Assembly: GCF_900102965.1 (NCBI RefSeq) | Contig: NZ_FNGM01000001.1 | Span: 1 to 64,000, forward strand | Direction: 5' to 3' | DNA from: Paenibacillus jilunlii | GTDB taxonomy: Bacteria; Bacillota; Bacilli; Paenibacillales; Paenibacillaceae | DNA length: 64,000 nucleotides | Shown here: piece after piece, positions 35,671 through 47,903 of the stretch | How the letters are laid out: each line of letters begins with the position of its first letter | Numbering within the stretch: position 1 is the first letter of the stretch | Notes under the pieces: generated by a model | What the model was told of the DNA's origin: nothing | The model's input: only the letters and a program-made list of their open reading frames with translations | The model's database searches: none | Position numbers and translations under genes: made by a program

Positions 35671-37005
35671 TTGGAAGGTCAAGGCGATAACATTACCAAG
35701 CATGAGCAACTGCTGCAGCACATCGAGAGTCTGAAGGTAGGGAGCGAAATTTCCGTCCGCAAGCTGGCCAGGGAAATGGGGGTCAGCGAGGGCACGGCCT
35801 ACCGTGCGGTGAAGGAGGCCGAGAATCTCGGCATCGTCATTACGAAGGAGCGGATCGGCACGGTCCGGGTGGAGAAGAAACCACGCAACATCTCCGACCA
35901 GCTGACCTTTGGTGATGTGGTGGATATCGTAGAAGGGCATGTGCTGGGCGGTGCGAACGGACTGAACAAGCATCTTCATAAGTATGTCATCGGGGCGATG
36001 AAGGTGGACGCCATGATCCGGTATATCGATGCGGACAGCCTGCTGATCGTGGGCAACCGCGAGGATGTCCATTCGCTTGCGCTGGAGCAGGGGGCAGGGG
36101 TGCTGGTGACCGGGGGCTTTGGGACAAGCCGTGAAGTCAAAACGCTGGCGGATGAACTGGATCTGCCTGTGATTTCCTCCAGGCATGATACGTTTACCGT
36201 AGCTTCGATGATCAACCGGGCGATATTTGACCGGCTGATCAAGAAGAAGATTATGCTTGTTGAGGATATTGTGGACAGCAAGCCGCGCCTGAACACCCTC
36301 AAAATTTCAAGCACGGTTGCCGAGCTGCGGCAGCTGTCGCTGGACAGCGGGGAGCAGCGTTTTCCGGTGACGGATGAATGGAACCGGGTCATCGGCATCG
36401 TGGGCCGCAGGGACGCAGAGGAGCTGGCCGAAGGCCAGAGTATTGAGAAGGTCATGGTCCGCAGCCCCGTTACTGCGGCGCTTCAGACCTCACTGGCTTC
36501 AGCGGCGCAGATTATGATGTGGGAAGGGATTGATTTCCTGCCGATCGTTGACCGCAACCGGAAGCTGGTCGGTTCGCTGACCCGGAGAGAGGTGCTGCAG
36601 AGCCTGCGGGATGTCAGCAACCAGCCGCAGCTCGGGGAAACCTTTGACCATCTGATCTGGAACGGCTTTGCCGACGAGCGGGACGAAGAGGGAAAATTGT
36701 TTTTCCATGGTTTCATTACCCCGCAGATGGCGACGGACCTCGGGACCATTTCCGAAGGCGTATTGTCTACCCTGATGACTCTTTCCGCCTTCAAGGCAGC
36801 CAAGGATATCACGGGGAATGATTATGTGCTGGACAATATGTCTACCTATTTCATCCGTCCGGTACAGATCGAGCATGCTGTTATTGTGATGCCGAAGCTG
36901 CTGGAAATCAGCCGCCGGACCTGTAAGCTGGAGATCGAAATCAGCCATATGGACATCCTGGTCGCCAAAGCGGTGCTGATGCTGCAGTCGATTGACCACG
37001 GCTGA
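35671..37005 (+). CDS. ytoI: YtoI-like DRTGG/CBS/hotdog-domain protein
   Basis: A 444-residue cytoplasmic protein of four parts: an N-terminal helix-turn-helix (ISVRKLAREMGVSEGTAYRA, about residues 28-47), a DRTGG domain (about 80-190), a pair of CBS domains (about 195-315) and a C-terminal hotdog fold of thioesterase type (about 335-440). CBS and DRTGG domains bind adenine nucleotides in other proteins; the role of YtoI is not established. TTG start with GGGGGTG 6 bases upstream. ytpI follows on the other strand, as these two genes are neighbours in Bacillus subtilis. Confidence 0.9.
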   Translation: MEGQGDNITKHEQLLQHIESLKVGSEISVRKLAREMGVSEGTAYRAVKEAENLGIVITKERIGTVRVEKKPRNISDQLTFGDVVDIVEGHVLGGANGLNKHLHKYVIGAMKVDAMIRYIDADSLLIVGNREDVHSLALEQGAGVLVTGGFGTSREVKTLADELDLPVISSRHDTFTVASMINRAIFDRLIKKKIMLVEDIVDSKPRLNTLKISSTVAELRQLSLDSGEQRFPVTDEWNRVIGIVGRRDAEELAEGQSIEKVMVRSPVTAALQTSLASAAQIMMWEGIDFLPIVDRNRKLVGSLTRREVLQSLRDVSNQPQLGETFDHLIWNGFADERDEEGKLFFHGFITPQMATDLGTISEGVLSTLMTLSAFKAAKDITGNDYVLDNMSTYFIRPVQIEHAVIVMPKLLEISRRTCKLEIEISHMDILVAKAVLMLQSIDHG

Positions 37006-37109
37006 CAGGGGGATTCCGGCCGTGCCGGCTGAAGTTTTCAACTAGCCGATGCCGTTCAGGATTCCACCGGGACATTTTCCAAACGGCGCCGCTGCCGTCA
37101 AATGCCAAT

Positions 37110-37153
37110 AAGACTATCCTGGGCGCGTGCACGTAAGCCGGGGATAGTCTTTT
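37110..37153. terminator. Terminator after ytoI
   Basis: A perfect 10-bp stem, AAGACTATCC with GGATAGTCTT, with a 22-base loop is followed by TTT. It can serve ytoI and, from the other side, ytpI. Confidence 0.85.
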
Positions 37154-37190
37154 TGCGGTACGTTCAATTACAAATACACTGTTATCCCAG

Positions 37191-37215
37191 TGTATTGTAT
37201 TGTATTGTATTGTAT
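37191..37215. repeat. Pentanucleotide microsatellite (TGTAT)5
   Basis: Five exact tandem copies of TGTAT lie between the ytoI terminator and the 3' end of ytpI. It is outside coding sequence, so copy-number change would not shift a reading frame. Confidence 0.9.
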
Positions 37216-37249
37216 TGGCGCGGCGCAGATTCTATTCAATGTGCTGCAG

Positions 37250-37564
37250 TCAATGAAGCGGTGTTTCGTTTTTCCGGTTCCGGCTGTAAAATCCATAGCT
37301 GCGCAGCCCGGAAAAGATATTGAACGCTCCGATCAGCAGAAACACCGCTTCGATAATCACATTAACCGTGGAGCCGCGGAACACAAACATGCAGATCAGG
37401 GAAAGCGAGACCAGCATGGCGCCAAGCAGAATGTTCATGATGGAGCGTTTGGCTCCTTTTTCGAGCGGATTCTGCGCTCTGCGGGAAGTGTAGCTGTAGA
37501 CGGCGGCACCAATCAAACAGACCATCACCAGAATGAACAGCACATACTTGATGAACAGAATCAT
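37250..37564 (-). CDS. ytpI: YtpI-like membrane protein
   Basis: The 104-residue protein has three membrane segments (about residues 4-24, 43-62 and 68-87) separated by a basic loop (RRAQNPLEKGAKRS). It matches YtpI in size, topology and position next to ytoI. Function is not known. Confidence 0.82.
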   Translation of the reverse strand: MILFIKYVLFILVMVCLIGAAVYSYTSRRAQNPLEKGAKRSIMNILLGAMLVSLSLICMFVFRGSTVNVIIEAVFLLIGAFNIFSGLRSYGFYSRNRKNETPLH

Positions 37565-37629
37565 GGACAGGCAGCTCCTTTAGCTCATTATAAAAAGCCG
37601 TGTTGCCCACTATTGTACCATGATTGCCC

Positions 37630-38133
37630 TCAGCTGCGTCTATAGGGGCTGATTTCAACCCAAATCTGCAGCACACCCTCCATCACAAGCATGGTGCGGA
37701 TCCGGACAGCGTATTCCTTCTCGCGCACAATGTAGATTTTGCCGTCCAGAAGCAGCCGGGCCAGCTTGCCGTCGGTGTCGATATCGAACATGCTGCGCCC
37801 GCGCATCGGCTCCAGGTCTGTGCTCATTTTGCGGATGATTTCCTTTACGGTTACGGGATCGAGCGCGGCAGCACCTTCCTTTGCTTTGCTGTCTTCAGTG
37901 CGCAGCTTGATTTCCCTGATCACGGTAGAGGTATTATTGTATTTTTTTAGCGTCTGGATATCCTTGCGGTACTGCTCAATCTGGACCCGCAGATCTTGAT
38001 TGTTCAGCCAGAGCACATTATAGCCCATATGAAAAACGGCATTGTACATGATGCTCCCGGCCACCATTCCCAGCACAAATATGGCAGAAAGCTGCGAAAA
38101 CCGGCGGAATTGCCGGAAAGGAGGAACCCTCAT
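37630..38133 (-). CDS. ytrI: Sporulation membrane protein YtrI
   Basis: A 167-residue protein with one membrane segment near residues 13-33, a coiled-coil stretch (LRVQIEQYRKDIQTLKKYNN) and a C-terminal globular part outside. YtrI and YtrH are sigma-E-controlled membrane proteins needed for efficient sporulation in Bacillus subtilis. The ATG at 38133 has AAGGGGTGAG upstream; it starts 7 bases after ytrH. The longer frame to 38202 overlaps ytrH and is rejected. Confidence 0.88.
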   Translation of the reverse strand: MRVPPFRQFRRFSQLSAIFVLGMVAGSIMYNAVFHMGYNVLWLNNQDLRVQIEQYRKDIQTLKKYNNTSTVIREIKLRTEDSKAKEGAAALDPVTVKEIIRKMSTDLEPMRGRSMFDIDTDGKLARLLLDGKIYIVREKEYAVRIRTMLVMEGVLQIWVEISPYRRS

Positions 38134-38140
38134 GGCCGTC

Positions 38141-38464
38141 TCACCCCTTGCCGCACACCCATTTGACCAGCTCGCTGCCCATATGAGCGCCCAGAAACGC
38201 AAAAACTAAATAGAGGATTTGCTTGATGGCAGGGGAGAGATTGCCGCCCAGCATATTGCTCTCAATGACCCGCATCGGGTCAATGGTTCCTCCGACGGCG
38301 GCGGCAAGCGCCCAGATTTTGATCCGGTCGGCCACATCCAGCATGGTCTGCGTCGGCGGCTGCAGGGAAACAACGGCCCCGATGCCCCCCAGCATGGCGC
38401 CTCCGAGCACAATCCCGAAGGCAATAAAAAAATCGAGAACGGCTTTGCTCAAAAAAATGTTCAT
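38141..38464 (-). CDS. ytrH: Sporulation membrane protein YtrH
   Basis: The 107-residue protein has three hydrophobic segments starting MNIFLSKAVLDFFIAFGIV and fits YtrH (113 residues in Bacillus subtilis). It forms an operon with ytrI and diverges from dnaE as in Bacillus. ATG 38464 with GAAAGGGG upstream is preferred; an in-frame ATG at 38527 would add 21 mostly charged residues and has a more distant ribosome binding site. Confidence 0.88.
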   Translation of the reverse strand: MNIFLSKAVLDFFIAFGIVLGGAMLGGIGAVVSLQPPTQTMLDVADRIKIWALAAAVGGTIDPMRVIESNMLGGNLSPAIKQILYLVFAFLGAHMGSELVKWVCGKG

Positions 38465-38608
38465 AACAAGGCCCCTTTCCGAACCAGGCTCTTCCTGACT
38501 CAGCCTGTCCTTGTGCTCTTTCTTCATTCTATGGGCGGCTCCCCCTCTAATATGATAAAATAGTTTCATCTTATGTTTTGATTTTGGAACCTGAAGGGAA
38601 GTGGGGAT

Positions 38609-42304
<3,696 letters not shown>

Positions 42305-42315
42305 GAACATTTCCG

Positions 42316-42368
42316 TCCCTTTCCGCATACATTAGGAAACCACAGGGCAAGGCCCGTGCGGAAAGGGG
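42316..42368 (+). promoter_or_regulatory. Hairpin pairing with the ribosome binding site of the YutG-type gene
   Basis: CCCTTTCCGCA (42317-42327) pairs perfectly over 11 bases with TGCGGAAAGGG (42357-42367), loop 29 bases. The right arm contains most of the ribosome binding site AAAGGGGAG of the phosphatase gene that starts at 42375. If formed, it would hide that site; no T-run follows, so it is not a terminator. It could also act as the end of the dnaE message. Confidence 0.6.
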
Positions 42369-42374
42369 AGTTCC

Positions 42375-42878
42375 ATGATGTCCTATCAAATGGCGGCAGA
42401 ACTGCTGGAGCGCAGGGGAGTATCGCTTGAGTCCATCGCTGAGATCGTATATATTTTGCAATCGGCGTATTATGCGGATTTAACGGAAGAAGAGTGCCTG
42501 TCCAGTGTGAAGGCGGTACTCGGCAAAAGAGAGGTCCAGTACACGCTGATGACCGGAGTCGCGCTGGATGAGCTGGCAGAGAAGAGGCTGCTTCCCCAGC
42601 CGCTGCAGGCGGTTCTCGAAGCGGACGAATCGCTCTACGGCGCAGATGAGACGCTGGCGCTCGGCATCACAGGCGTATACGGGATGATCGGACTTACAGG
42701 TTTTGGTTATCTCGACAAAATAAAGCTGGGAATTATCGGCAAATTGAACGATGATAGAGGAAGAATTCATGTGTTTCTGGACGATCTGGTCGCCGGGATC
42801 GCGGCTGCGGCGTCGGCCAGAATCGCCCACCGGCATGAAGGGGCAAAGGTGTATCCCCACGTGACCGGAACGGAATAA
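42375..42878 (+). CDS. YutG/PgpA-type phosphatase
   Basis: The 167-residue protein belongs to the phosphatidylglycerophosphatase A family in its short soluble Bacillus form (YutG), which helps make phosphatidylglycerol. Helical segments around YTLMTGVALDELAEK and the C-terminal DKIKLGIIGKLN and FLDDLVAGIAAAASARIA match the family; Asp/Glu residues in the latter line the active site. Two ATG codons in a row start it (42375 and 42378). It is 70 bases after dnaE. Confidence 0.85.
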   Translation: MMSYQMAAELLERRGVSLESIAEIVYILQSAYYADLTEEECLSSVKAVLGKREVQYTLMTGVALDELAEKRLLPQPLQAVLEADESLYGADETLALGITGVYGMIGLTGFGYLDKIKLGIIGKLNDDRGRIHVFLDDLVAGIAAAASARIAHRHEGAKVYPHVTGTE

Positions 42879-43023
42879 TGGCCTGCCCGAGAATATACGG
42901 ATGCGGCCCCCTGTCTGAATTCCTTCACTCTGATCCTGTTGCGGGAAAAAAGAAAACTGTGTTATCATGATTCCATTATACGGGATACGGCTGGGAATTA
43001 AGATTAGGGAGGCTTTGCAGGGC

Positions 43024-43212
43024 ATGTGGACGGTAATCTATATAGCGCCGACCGCCAAAGTGGCGGATATGATTCAGAGCAAGCTTACGGAAGAAGGATT
43101 TCTGATAAAATGCCGTCCGGTCAATATGTCCAAGCAGCAGTTTGAGATTCTGGTTCCTTCGGGTGAGCTTGAGGAAGTGCAGGAAGCCCTTAATCTGATT
43201 CTGCATCCCTAG
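43024..43212 (+). CDS. Small DUF2007-like protein
   Basis: A 62-residue protein with a ferredoxin-like beta-alpha-beta pattern (MWTVIYIAPTAKVADMIQSK). Such proteins are found just before accD in related genomes and have no assigned role. The start is ATG 43024, 11 bases after AGGGAGG; an in-frame ATG at 42967 has no ribosome binding site. accD follows after 49 bases. Confidence 0.75.
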   Translation: MWTVIYIAPTAKVADMIQSKLTEEGFLIKCRPVNMSKQQFEILVPSGELEEVQEALNLILHP

Positions 43213-43261
43213 ATAAACATTAGATGGCATACGCAAATAAACGGCTGAAGAGGTGCGACCC

Positions 43262-44155
43262 TTGTTCAAAGATTTATTTCAGAAAAAACGGAAGTACGCG
43301 ACCATTCCTTCAGAACGTGTGGAGAGGACCGGCGGACCGGGTGAAGGTGAGCGGCCCAAACGGGAGATTCCCGAAGGGCTCATGAGCAAGTGCACCAAAT
43401 GCGGAACGATCCAGTATAGCAAGGAGCTGGAGAAGAACCTGAAGGTATGCCCTTCCTGCGGCTACCATATGCGCCTGAACGCTTCTGAACGGATCGCGAT
43501 GACGCTGGACCCTGAAGGGTTTATTGAATTTGACAGTGAGATGGCCTCGGTGGACCCGCTGCAGTTCCCTGGCTATGCGTCCAAGCTGGAACAACAGCAG
43601 TCCAAAACAGGACAGGTTGAAGCTGTGATCACAGGCCAGGGTACCATTGGCGGCCATCCGGTGATTGTTGCGGTAATGAACTTTGAATTTTTTACCGGCA
43701 GCATGGGCTCGGTTGTGGGTGAGAAAATTACACGTGCGGTGGAAGAAGCCACCGAGAAGAGACTGCCGCTGCTGATCTTTTCAACTTCGGGCGGAGCCCG
43801 GATGCAGGAGAGTATTCTCAGTCTGATGCAGATGGCCAAGACCAGCGCCGCGCTTGCCAGATTTGGCGAGGTTGGCGGGCTGTATATCTCCGTCATTACC
43901 GATCCTACCACGGGCGGTGTATCGGCGAGCTTTGCCAGTCTCGGGGATATCATCATCGCCGAGCCGGGGGCAGTCTTTGGCTTTGCCGGACGGATTGTAA
44001 TTGAGCAGACGATCCGCCAGAAGCTTCCGGAGGATTTCCAGACCGCTGAATTCAACCTTCAGCATGGGCAGCTGGATTTGGTGGTGCACCGCAAGGAAAT
44101 GCGTGCAACCCTTGCCAAGCTGCTGGATCTGCATGATTCGAAAGGGGGATTTTAG
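43262..44155 (+). CDS. accD: Acetyl-CoA carboxylase carboxyltransferase subunit beta
   Basis: The 297-residue protein forms, with AccA, the carboxyltransferase that makes malonyl-CoA for fatty acid synthesis. A zinc ribbon with Cys pairs in CTKC and CPSC (about residues 43-65) precedes a crotonase-like domain with [15 protein letters not shown] and [19 protein letters not shown] 43262 is preferred (AGAGGTG, 7 bases upstream, and the usual start [11 protein letters not shown]); a GTG at 43253 would add three residues. The stop lies 1 base before the accA start. Confidence 0.97.
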   Translation: MFKDLFQKKRKYATIPSERVERTGGPGEGERPKREIPEGLMSKCTKCGTIQYSKELEKNLKVCPSCGYHMRLNASERIAMTLDPEGFIEFDSEMASVDPLQFPGYASKLEQQQSKTGQVEAVITGQGTIGGHPVIVAVMNFEFFTGSMGSVVGEKITRAVEEATEKRLPLLIFSTSGGARMQESILSLMQMAKTSAALARFGEVGGLYISVITDPTTGGVSASFASLGDIIIAEPGAVFGFAGRIVIEQTIRQKLPEDFQTAEFNLQHGQLDLVVHRKEMRATLAKLLDLHDSKGGF

Positions 44156-44156
44156 G

Positions 44157-45158
44157 TTGGCGGGAGAGTTGCCTTTTGAAATGCCTCTGTTAGAGATGCG
44201 CAAGAAAATTGCCGAGCTGAAACAGTTCGGTGAAGAAAAAGGGATTGATTTCAGCGATGAAACCGCCCGGCTTGAAGAGCGGTACCGTGTGATGGAAGAT
44301 GAGATATACTCGAATATATCGCCGTCCCAGAAGATGCATCTGGCCCGGCATCATGGCCGTCCAACCTCACTCGATCTGATTAGCCTGATGTTTACCGACT
44401 TTATCGAGCTGCATGGCGACCGCCATTTCGGCGATGATCTGGCTGTAGTTGGCGGAATAGCCAAGCTAAACGGGGCGCCCGTCACAGTGATCGGCCAGCA
44501 GCGGGGCAAAGATACGAAGGAAAACATCCTCCGTTTCTTCGGCAGCGCCCATCCGGAAGGATTCCGCAAGGCCCTGCGTCTGATGAAGCAGGCGGAGAAG
44601 TTTGGCCGTCCGATCATTACTTTTGTCGATACCAAGGGGGCCTACCCCGGCAATACGGCAGAAGAAAGAGGCCAATCCGAAGCTATTGCCAGAAATCTGT
44701 ATGAAATGTCGCAGCTGGCCGTACCTGTGGTTTGTGTGATTATAGGCGAAGGCGGCAGCGGCGGTGCTTTGGCTATGGCAGTGGGCAACCGCGTCCTGAT
44801 GCTGGAGCATGCCATTTATTCCGCCATCTCTCCGAACGGTGCGGCGTCCATTCTGTGGAAGGATGCCTCCAAGGCGGAGCAGGCTGCGGAAGCCATGAAA
44901 ATTACAGCCGCCGATCTGCTGGAGATGGAGGTCATTGAAGAGATCGTGCCGGAACCCCGGGGCGGGGCTCACCGTGACTACGAAGAGACCGCAGCGGCGA
45001 TTAAGGATGCCGTGTGGCGCCATTTGCAGGAGCTGTCGGGGCTGGACCCGGCCGGGCTCAAAGAGGACCGCTATCGTAAATTCCGCAAAATTGGCGTATT
45101 TGCCGAAGCTGAGGCTGAACTGGTCAGTGCTGAGGCTGAAGTGCACAGCGTCGACTAA
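44157..45158 (+). CDS. accA: Acetyl-CoA carboxylase carboxyltransferase subunit alpha
   Basis: The 333-residue partner of AccD. It shows the typical start ([20 protein letters not shown]), [11 protein letters not shown] and the oxyanion loop region [18 protein letters not shown] 44157 is the start, with AAGGGGG nine bases upstream inside the end of accD. A much longer frame from 44001 runs through accD and is rejected. In Bacillus subtilis pfkA follows; here the next gene is pyk. Confidence 0.97.
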   Translation: MAGELPFEMPLLEMRKKIAELKQFGEEKGIDFSDETARLEERYRVMEDEIYSNISPSQKMHLARHHGRPTSLDLISLMFTDFIELHGDRHFGDDLAVVGGIAKLNGAPVTVIGQQRGKDTKENILRFFGSAHPEGFRKALRLMKQAEKFGRPIITFVDTKGAYPGNTAEERGQSEAIARNLYEMSQLAVPVVCVIIGEGGSGGALAMAVGNRVLMLEHAIYSAISPNGAASILWKDASKAEQAAEAMKITAADLLEMEVIEEIVPEPRGGAHRDYEETAAAIKDAVWRHLQELSGLDPAGLKEDRYRKFRKIGVFAEAEAELVSAEAEVHSVD

Positions 45159-45249
45159 AGACAGGTTTCCATTTGTACTTTCAGACATAAGTATATTTTT
45201 GGCAGCCCTCAATCCGGACGGGCTTCAGTATACTTTTATTACCAATACA

Positions 45250-45283
45250 ACACCCCTGTGATAGCTGCAGGGCTGTTTTTGTT
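45250..45283 (+). terminator. Terminator of the acc operon
   Basis: ACACCCCTG pairs with CAGGGCTGT (one mismatch) and is followed by TTTTT. It separates accD-accA from pyk, about 90 bases after accA. Confidence 0.75.
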
Positions 45284-45357
45284 TTGCCGGCTTTTTTTGA
45301 AAATCTAAAGTAAATTTACTGTAAAAAGTCGCTGCAACATTGATTTTGTGTCCAAGT

Positions 45358-45421
45358 TGCAGTAATATTCATTAGGGTGCAGTAAAAGGTACATGTGACA
45401 AAGTTCCTATGCAAATTGCAT
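45358..45421. promoter_or_regulatory. Repeats and palindrome upstream of pyk
   Basis: TGCAGTAA occurs twice, starting 20 bases apart (45358-45365 and 45378-45385), about two helical turns. A perfect palindrome ATGCAAATTGCAT follows at 45409-45421. They lie 68-131 bases before pyk, in the 330-base gap 45159-45488. Such spacing is typical of regulator binding sites; the regulator is unknown. No gene is seen in the gap. Confidence 0.4.
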
Positions 45422-45488
45422 GCCTTATAGTAGATTTTGTAGTTGGAAAAAGTGAGACAGAGAGAACGAAAAAACGGAGGAAAACCTA

Positions 45489-46913
45489 ATGCGGAAAAGT
45501 AAAATTGTATGTACGATTGGTCCTGCTAGTGAATCGTTGGAGAATATCAAAAAATTGATTTTGGCCGGTATGAATGTAGCCCGTCTGAACTTCTCCCACG
45601 GCGATTTTGAAGAGCATGGCAACCGGATCAAAACGATCCGTCAGGCTTCCCAGGAGCTTGGCAAGACTGTTGCTATCCTGCTCGACACCAAAGGACCAGA
45701 GATTCGCACAGGCAAACTGGAAGTAGAACCGATTGAACTGGTTCAGGATGAGTATCTGACACTGACTACGGAAGAAATCCTTGGTGACCAAAACCGTATC
45801 TCCATCACTTACGCCGACCTTCCTAACGATGTTCAAGTAGGATCTACCATCCTGATCGACGACGGCCTTATCGGACTTACCGTTGTTGACATTCAAGGCA
45901 CAGAAATCAAGACCCGCATTGTTAACGGCGGTACGATCAAGAGCAAGAAGGGTGTTAACGTACCTGGAGTTGCTATCTCCCTGCCGGGCATTACGGAAAA
46001 AGACACCAATGATATCATTTTCGGGATCGAACAGGACATCGATTTTATCGCCGCTTCCTTCGTCCGCAAAGCCAGCGACGTTCAGGAAATCCGTGCATTG
46101 CTTGAGAAGCACAACGCTTCCCATATCCAAATCATTTCCAAAATCGAAAACCAGCAAGGTGTTGACAACCTTGATGAAATTCTGGCAGCTTCCGACGGCC
46201 TGATGGTTGCCCGCGGCGACCTTGGTGTGGAAATTCCGGCTGAAGATGTGCCTTTGGCTCAGAAATTGATGATTCAAAAATGCAACATTGCCGGCAAACC
46301 GGTAATTACTGCAACACAAATGCTGGATTCCATGCAGCGCAACCCGCGTCCTACCCGTGCTGAAGCGAGTGACGTAGCGAACGCAATCTTTGACGGAACC
46401 GATGCAATCATGCTGTCCGGTGAAACAGCTGCCGGGAAATATCCGGTAGAATCCGTGCTGACCATGTCCCGCATTGCTGAGAAGGCAGAATCCGCTTTGA
46501 ACCACCGCGAGATCTTCATGAAGCAGCAGATCGCTCAAGAAACCACTGTAACTGAAGCAATCAGCCAATCCGTAGCGATCTCCGCTCTGGACCTGAATGC
46601 CAAAGCGATTATTTCTTCGACTGTAACTGGCCACACTGCACGCGTGGTTTCCAAATACCGTCCTAAATCACAGATTATCGCTGTGACCACACAAGAAAGA
46701 ACTATGCGTCAACTCGCTCTTGTCTGGGGCGTAACTCCGGTTCACGGACTTGAAGCTACTTCTACCGATGAATTGCTGGAAACGGCTCTTAAAGGCGGCA
46801 AAGCTTCCGGTCTCGTCAAAGCCGGCGATCTGGTTGTAATTACAGCCGGTATTCCGCTTGGACGTTCCGGTTCCACGAACCTGGTAAAGGTTGACACGAT
46901 TCCAGCTGACTAG
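45489..46913 (+). CDS. pyk: Pyruvate kinase
   Basis: This 474-residue enzyme makes pyruvate and ATP from phosphoenolpyruvate and ADP. Motifs: [16 protein letters not shown] at the start, [14 protein letters not shown], the active-site signature with catalytic Lys around IIAKIEN-like [27 protein letters not shown] and [20 protein letters not shown]. It lacks the extra C-terminal PEP-utiliser-like domain that makes Bacillus and Geobacillus Pyk about 585 residues long. AACGGAGGAAAACC before the ATG. It has its own gap and terminators on both sides, so it is probably a single-gene unit. Confidence 0.97.
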   Translation: MRKSKIVCTIGPASESLENIKKLILAGMNVARLNFSHGDFEEHGNRIKTIRQASQELGKTVAILLDTKGPEIRTGKLEVEPIELVQDEYLTLTTEEILGDQNRISITYADLPNDVQVGSTILIDDGLIGLTVVDIQGTEIKTRIVNGGTIKSKKGVNVPGVAISLPGITEKDTNDIIFGIEQDIDFIAASFVRKASDVQEIRALLEKHNASHIQIISKIENQQGVDNLDEILAASDGLMVARGDLGVEIPAEDVPLAQKLMIQKCNIAGKPVITATQMLDSMQRNPRPTRAEASDVANAIFDGTDAIMLSGETAAGKYPVESVLTMSRIAEKAESALNHREIFMKQQIAQETTVTEAISQSVAISALDLNAKAIISSTVTGHTARVVSKYRPKSQIIAVTTQERTMRQLALVWGVTPVHGLEATSTDELLETALKGGKASGLVKAGDLVVITAGIPLGRSGSTNLVKVDTIPAD

Positions 46914-46957
46914 TCTTCTGGACATCTGTTCTTTGCCATGATGATTGAATTCCAAAA

Positions 46958-46990
46958 AAGCAATGGTGCAAGACGCCATTGCTTTTTTTT
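46958..46990. terminator. Bidirectional terminator between pyk and the G1 peptidase gene
   Basis: A perfect stem AAGCAATGG with CCATTGCTT is flanked by A on the left and eight T on the right, so it can end pyk (plus) and the convergent peptidase gene (minus). Confidence 0.92.
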
Positions 46991-47042
46991 GCTAAAATGA
47001 ATACTTGTATATTGAAGCGGGCGCTTTGAGGCAAAAATACCA

Positions 47043-47786
47043 TTAAGAGCGGACAATAATAGGGCTTCTGGAGTGAATCAGAGGTTTCCCTTTACGATAG
47101 ACTCGTTTGACTATAAAAGCATCGCCGCTTGCATTGGGGCTACCGGGTACAGCTACTGTAATTTTCTTCTGCACCATGATTCCGCCGTCAGCAGGTGTCA
47201 GCCTTGGGCTTTTCCCGTTGACACGGCAGCGGAAGAAGCGGGTGGTTGACACCTTTGCCAGCGCTGCGATGATACCGCCCACTTGGGGCGCTTCCATGAT
47301 CCATTCGGCGGAGGTTTGGGGCCCGGTGTAACGCTGAAATGTGCGAAAGGTCCATAATTTGCTGAGATTGGAGAGCGTGATGCACCATTTGCCGCTGCCC
47401 AGCTTAACGATGGAAGCCTTCATGTGATCCCCCGGCGATACGGGAAAAGGAATAACGGTCTCTGCGGCAGGGAGAATCTCCCACCAGGCATAATAGTGGA
47501 CAACCCCGCCTATAGATTCATGACCGGTGCCTGTCTGTATCAGGCTGCTGTTTTTGAAGCCGTCGATCCCGATCCAGGCTGAGGAGTAGGTAGGGCTGGA
47601 AGTGGGTTTGACCAATGGGACAATCCATTCGCCGGATATCCGCCGGAACGCGCCTTTTTTTCCGGAGATGGCATACCCGCTCCAGTTGCCGGAGGTCCAG
47701 CCAAAACCGGTGCTTTGCGCTTTGCCCGAATGGGATTTGTCCGTTAAGCAGGGCCGGGTGCGTTTTGAAAGCTCAGTTCTGTTCAC
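47043..47786 (-). CDS. G1-family (eqolisin) glutamic endopeptidase
   Basis: The 247-residue protein matches the G1 peptidase family, acid peptidases of fungi with scattered bacterial members. Visible motifs: NWSGYAI, the Gln region SSLIQTGTGHE (catalytic Gln), YYAWWEILP, and EWIMEAPQVGG, which holds the catalytic Glu. The beta-sandwich length of about 200 residues fits. GTG 47786 with GGCGGTGG upstream is taken as start; the frame stays open to 47903, but its leading part looks untranslated. No signal peptide is seen with this start, unlike the secreted fungal enzymes. It diverges from the MFS gene. Confidence 0.85.
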   Translation of the reverse strand: MNRTELSKRTRPCLTDKSHSGKAQSTGFGWTSGNWSGYAISGKKGAFRRISGEWIVPLVKPTSSPTYSSAWIGIDGFKNSSLIQTGTGHESIGGVVHYYAWWEILPAAETVIPFPVSPGDHMKASIVKLGSGKWCITLSNLSKLWTFRTFQRYTGPQTSAEWIMEAPQVGGIIAALAKVSTTRFFRCRVNGKSPRLTPADGGIMVQKKITVAVPGSPNASGDAFIVKRVYRKGKPLIHSRSPIIVRS

Positions 47787-47903
47787 ATATCCACCGCCTT
47801 TTATTAATATAGAAGTTAAGACTTGCTGCTCTATTAAATGCGGCGCAAAGTTATAAAGTATGGGTATTCCGTTAAAAAGGAATAGAGAGGACTTATTGCA
47901 CAA

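Noticed and set aside
44001..44156. Extended N-terminus of accA
   Set aside because: This part lies inside accD in another frame; the TTG at 44157 has a ribosome binding site and gives the normal AccA start.
45486..46634. 382-residue frame antisense to pyk
   Set aside because: Shadow frame; pyk on the plus strand has all family motifs.
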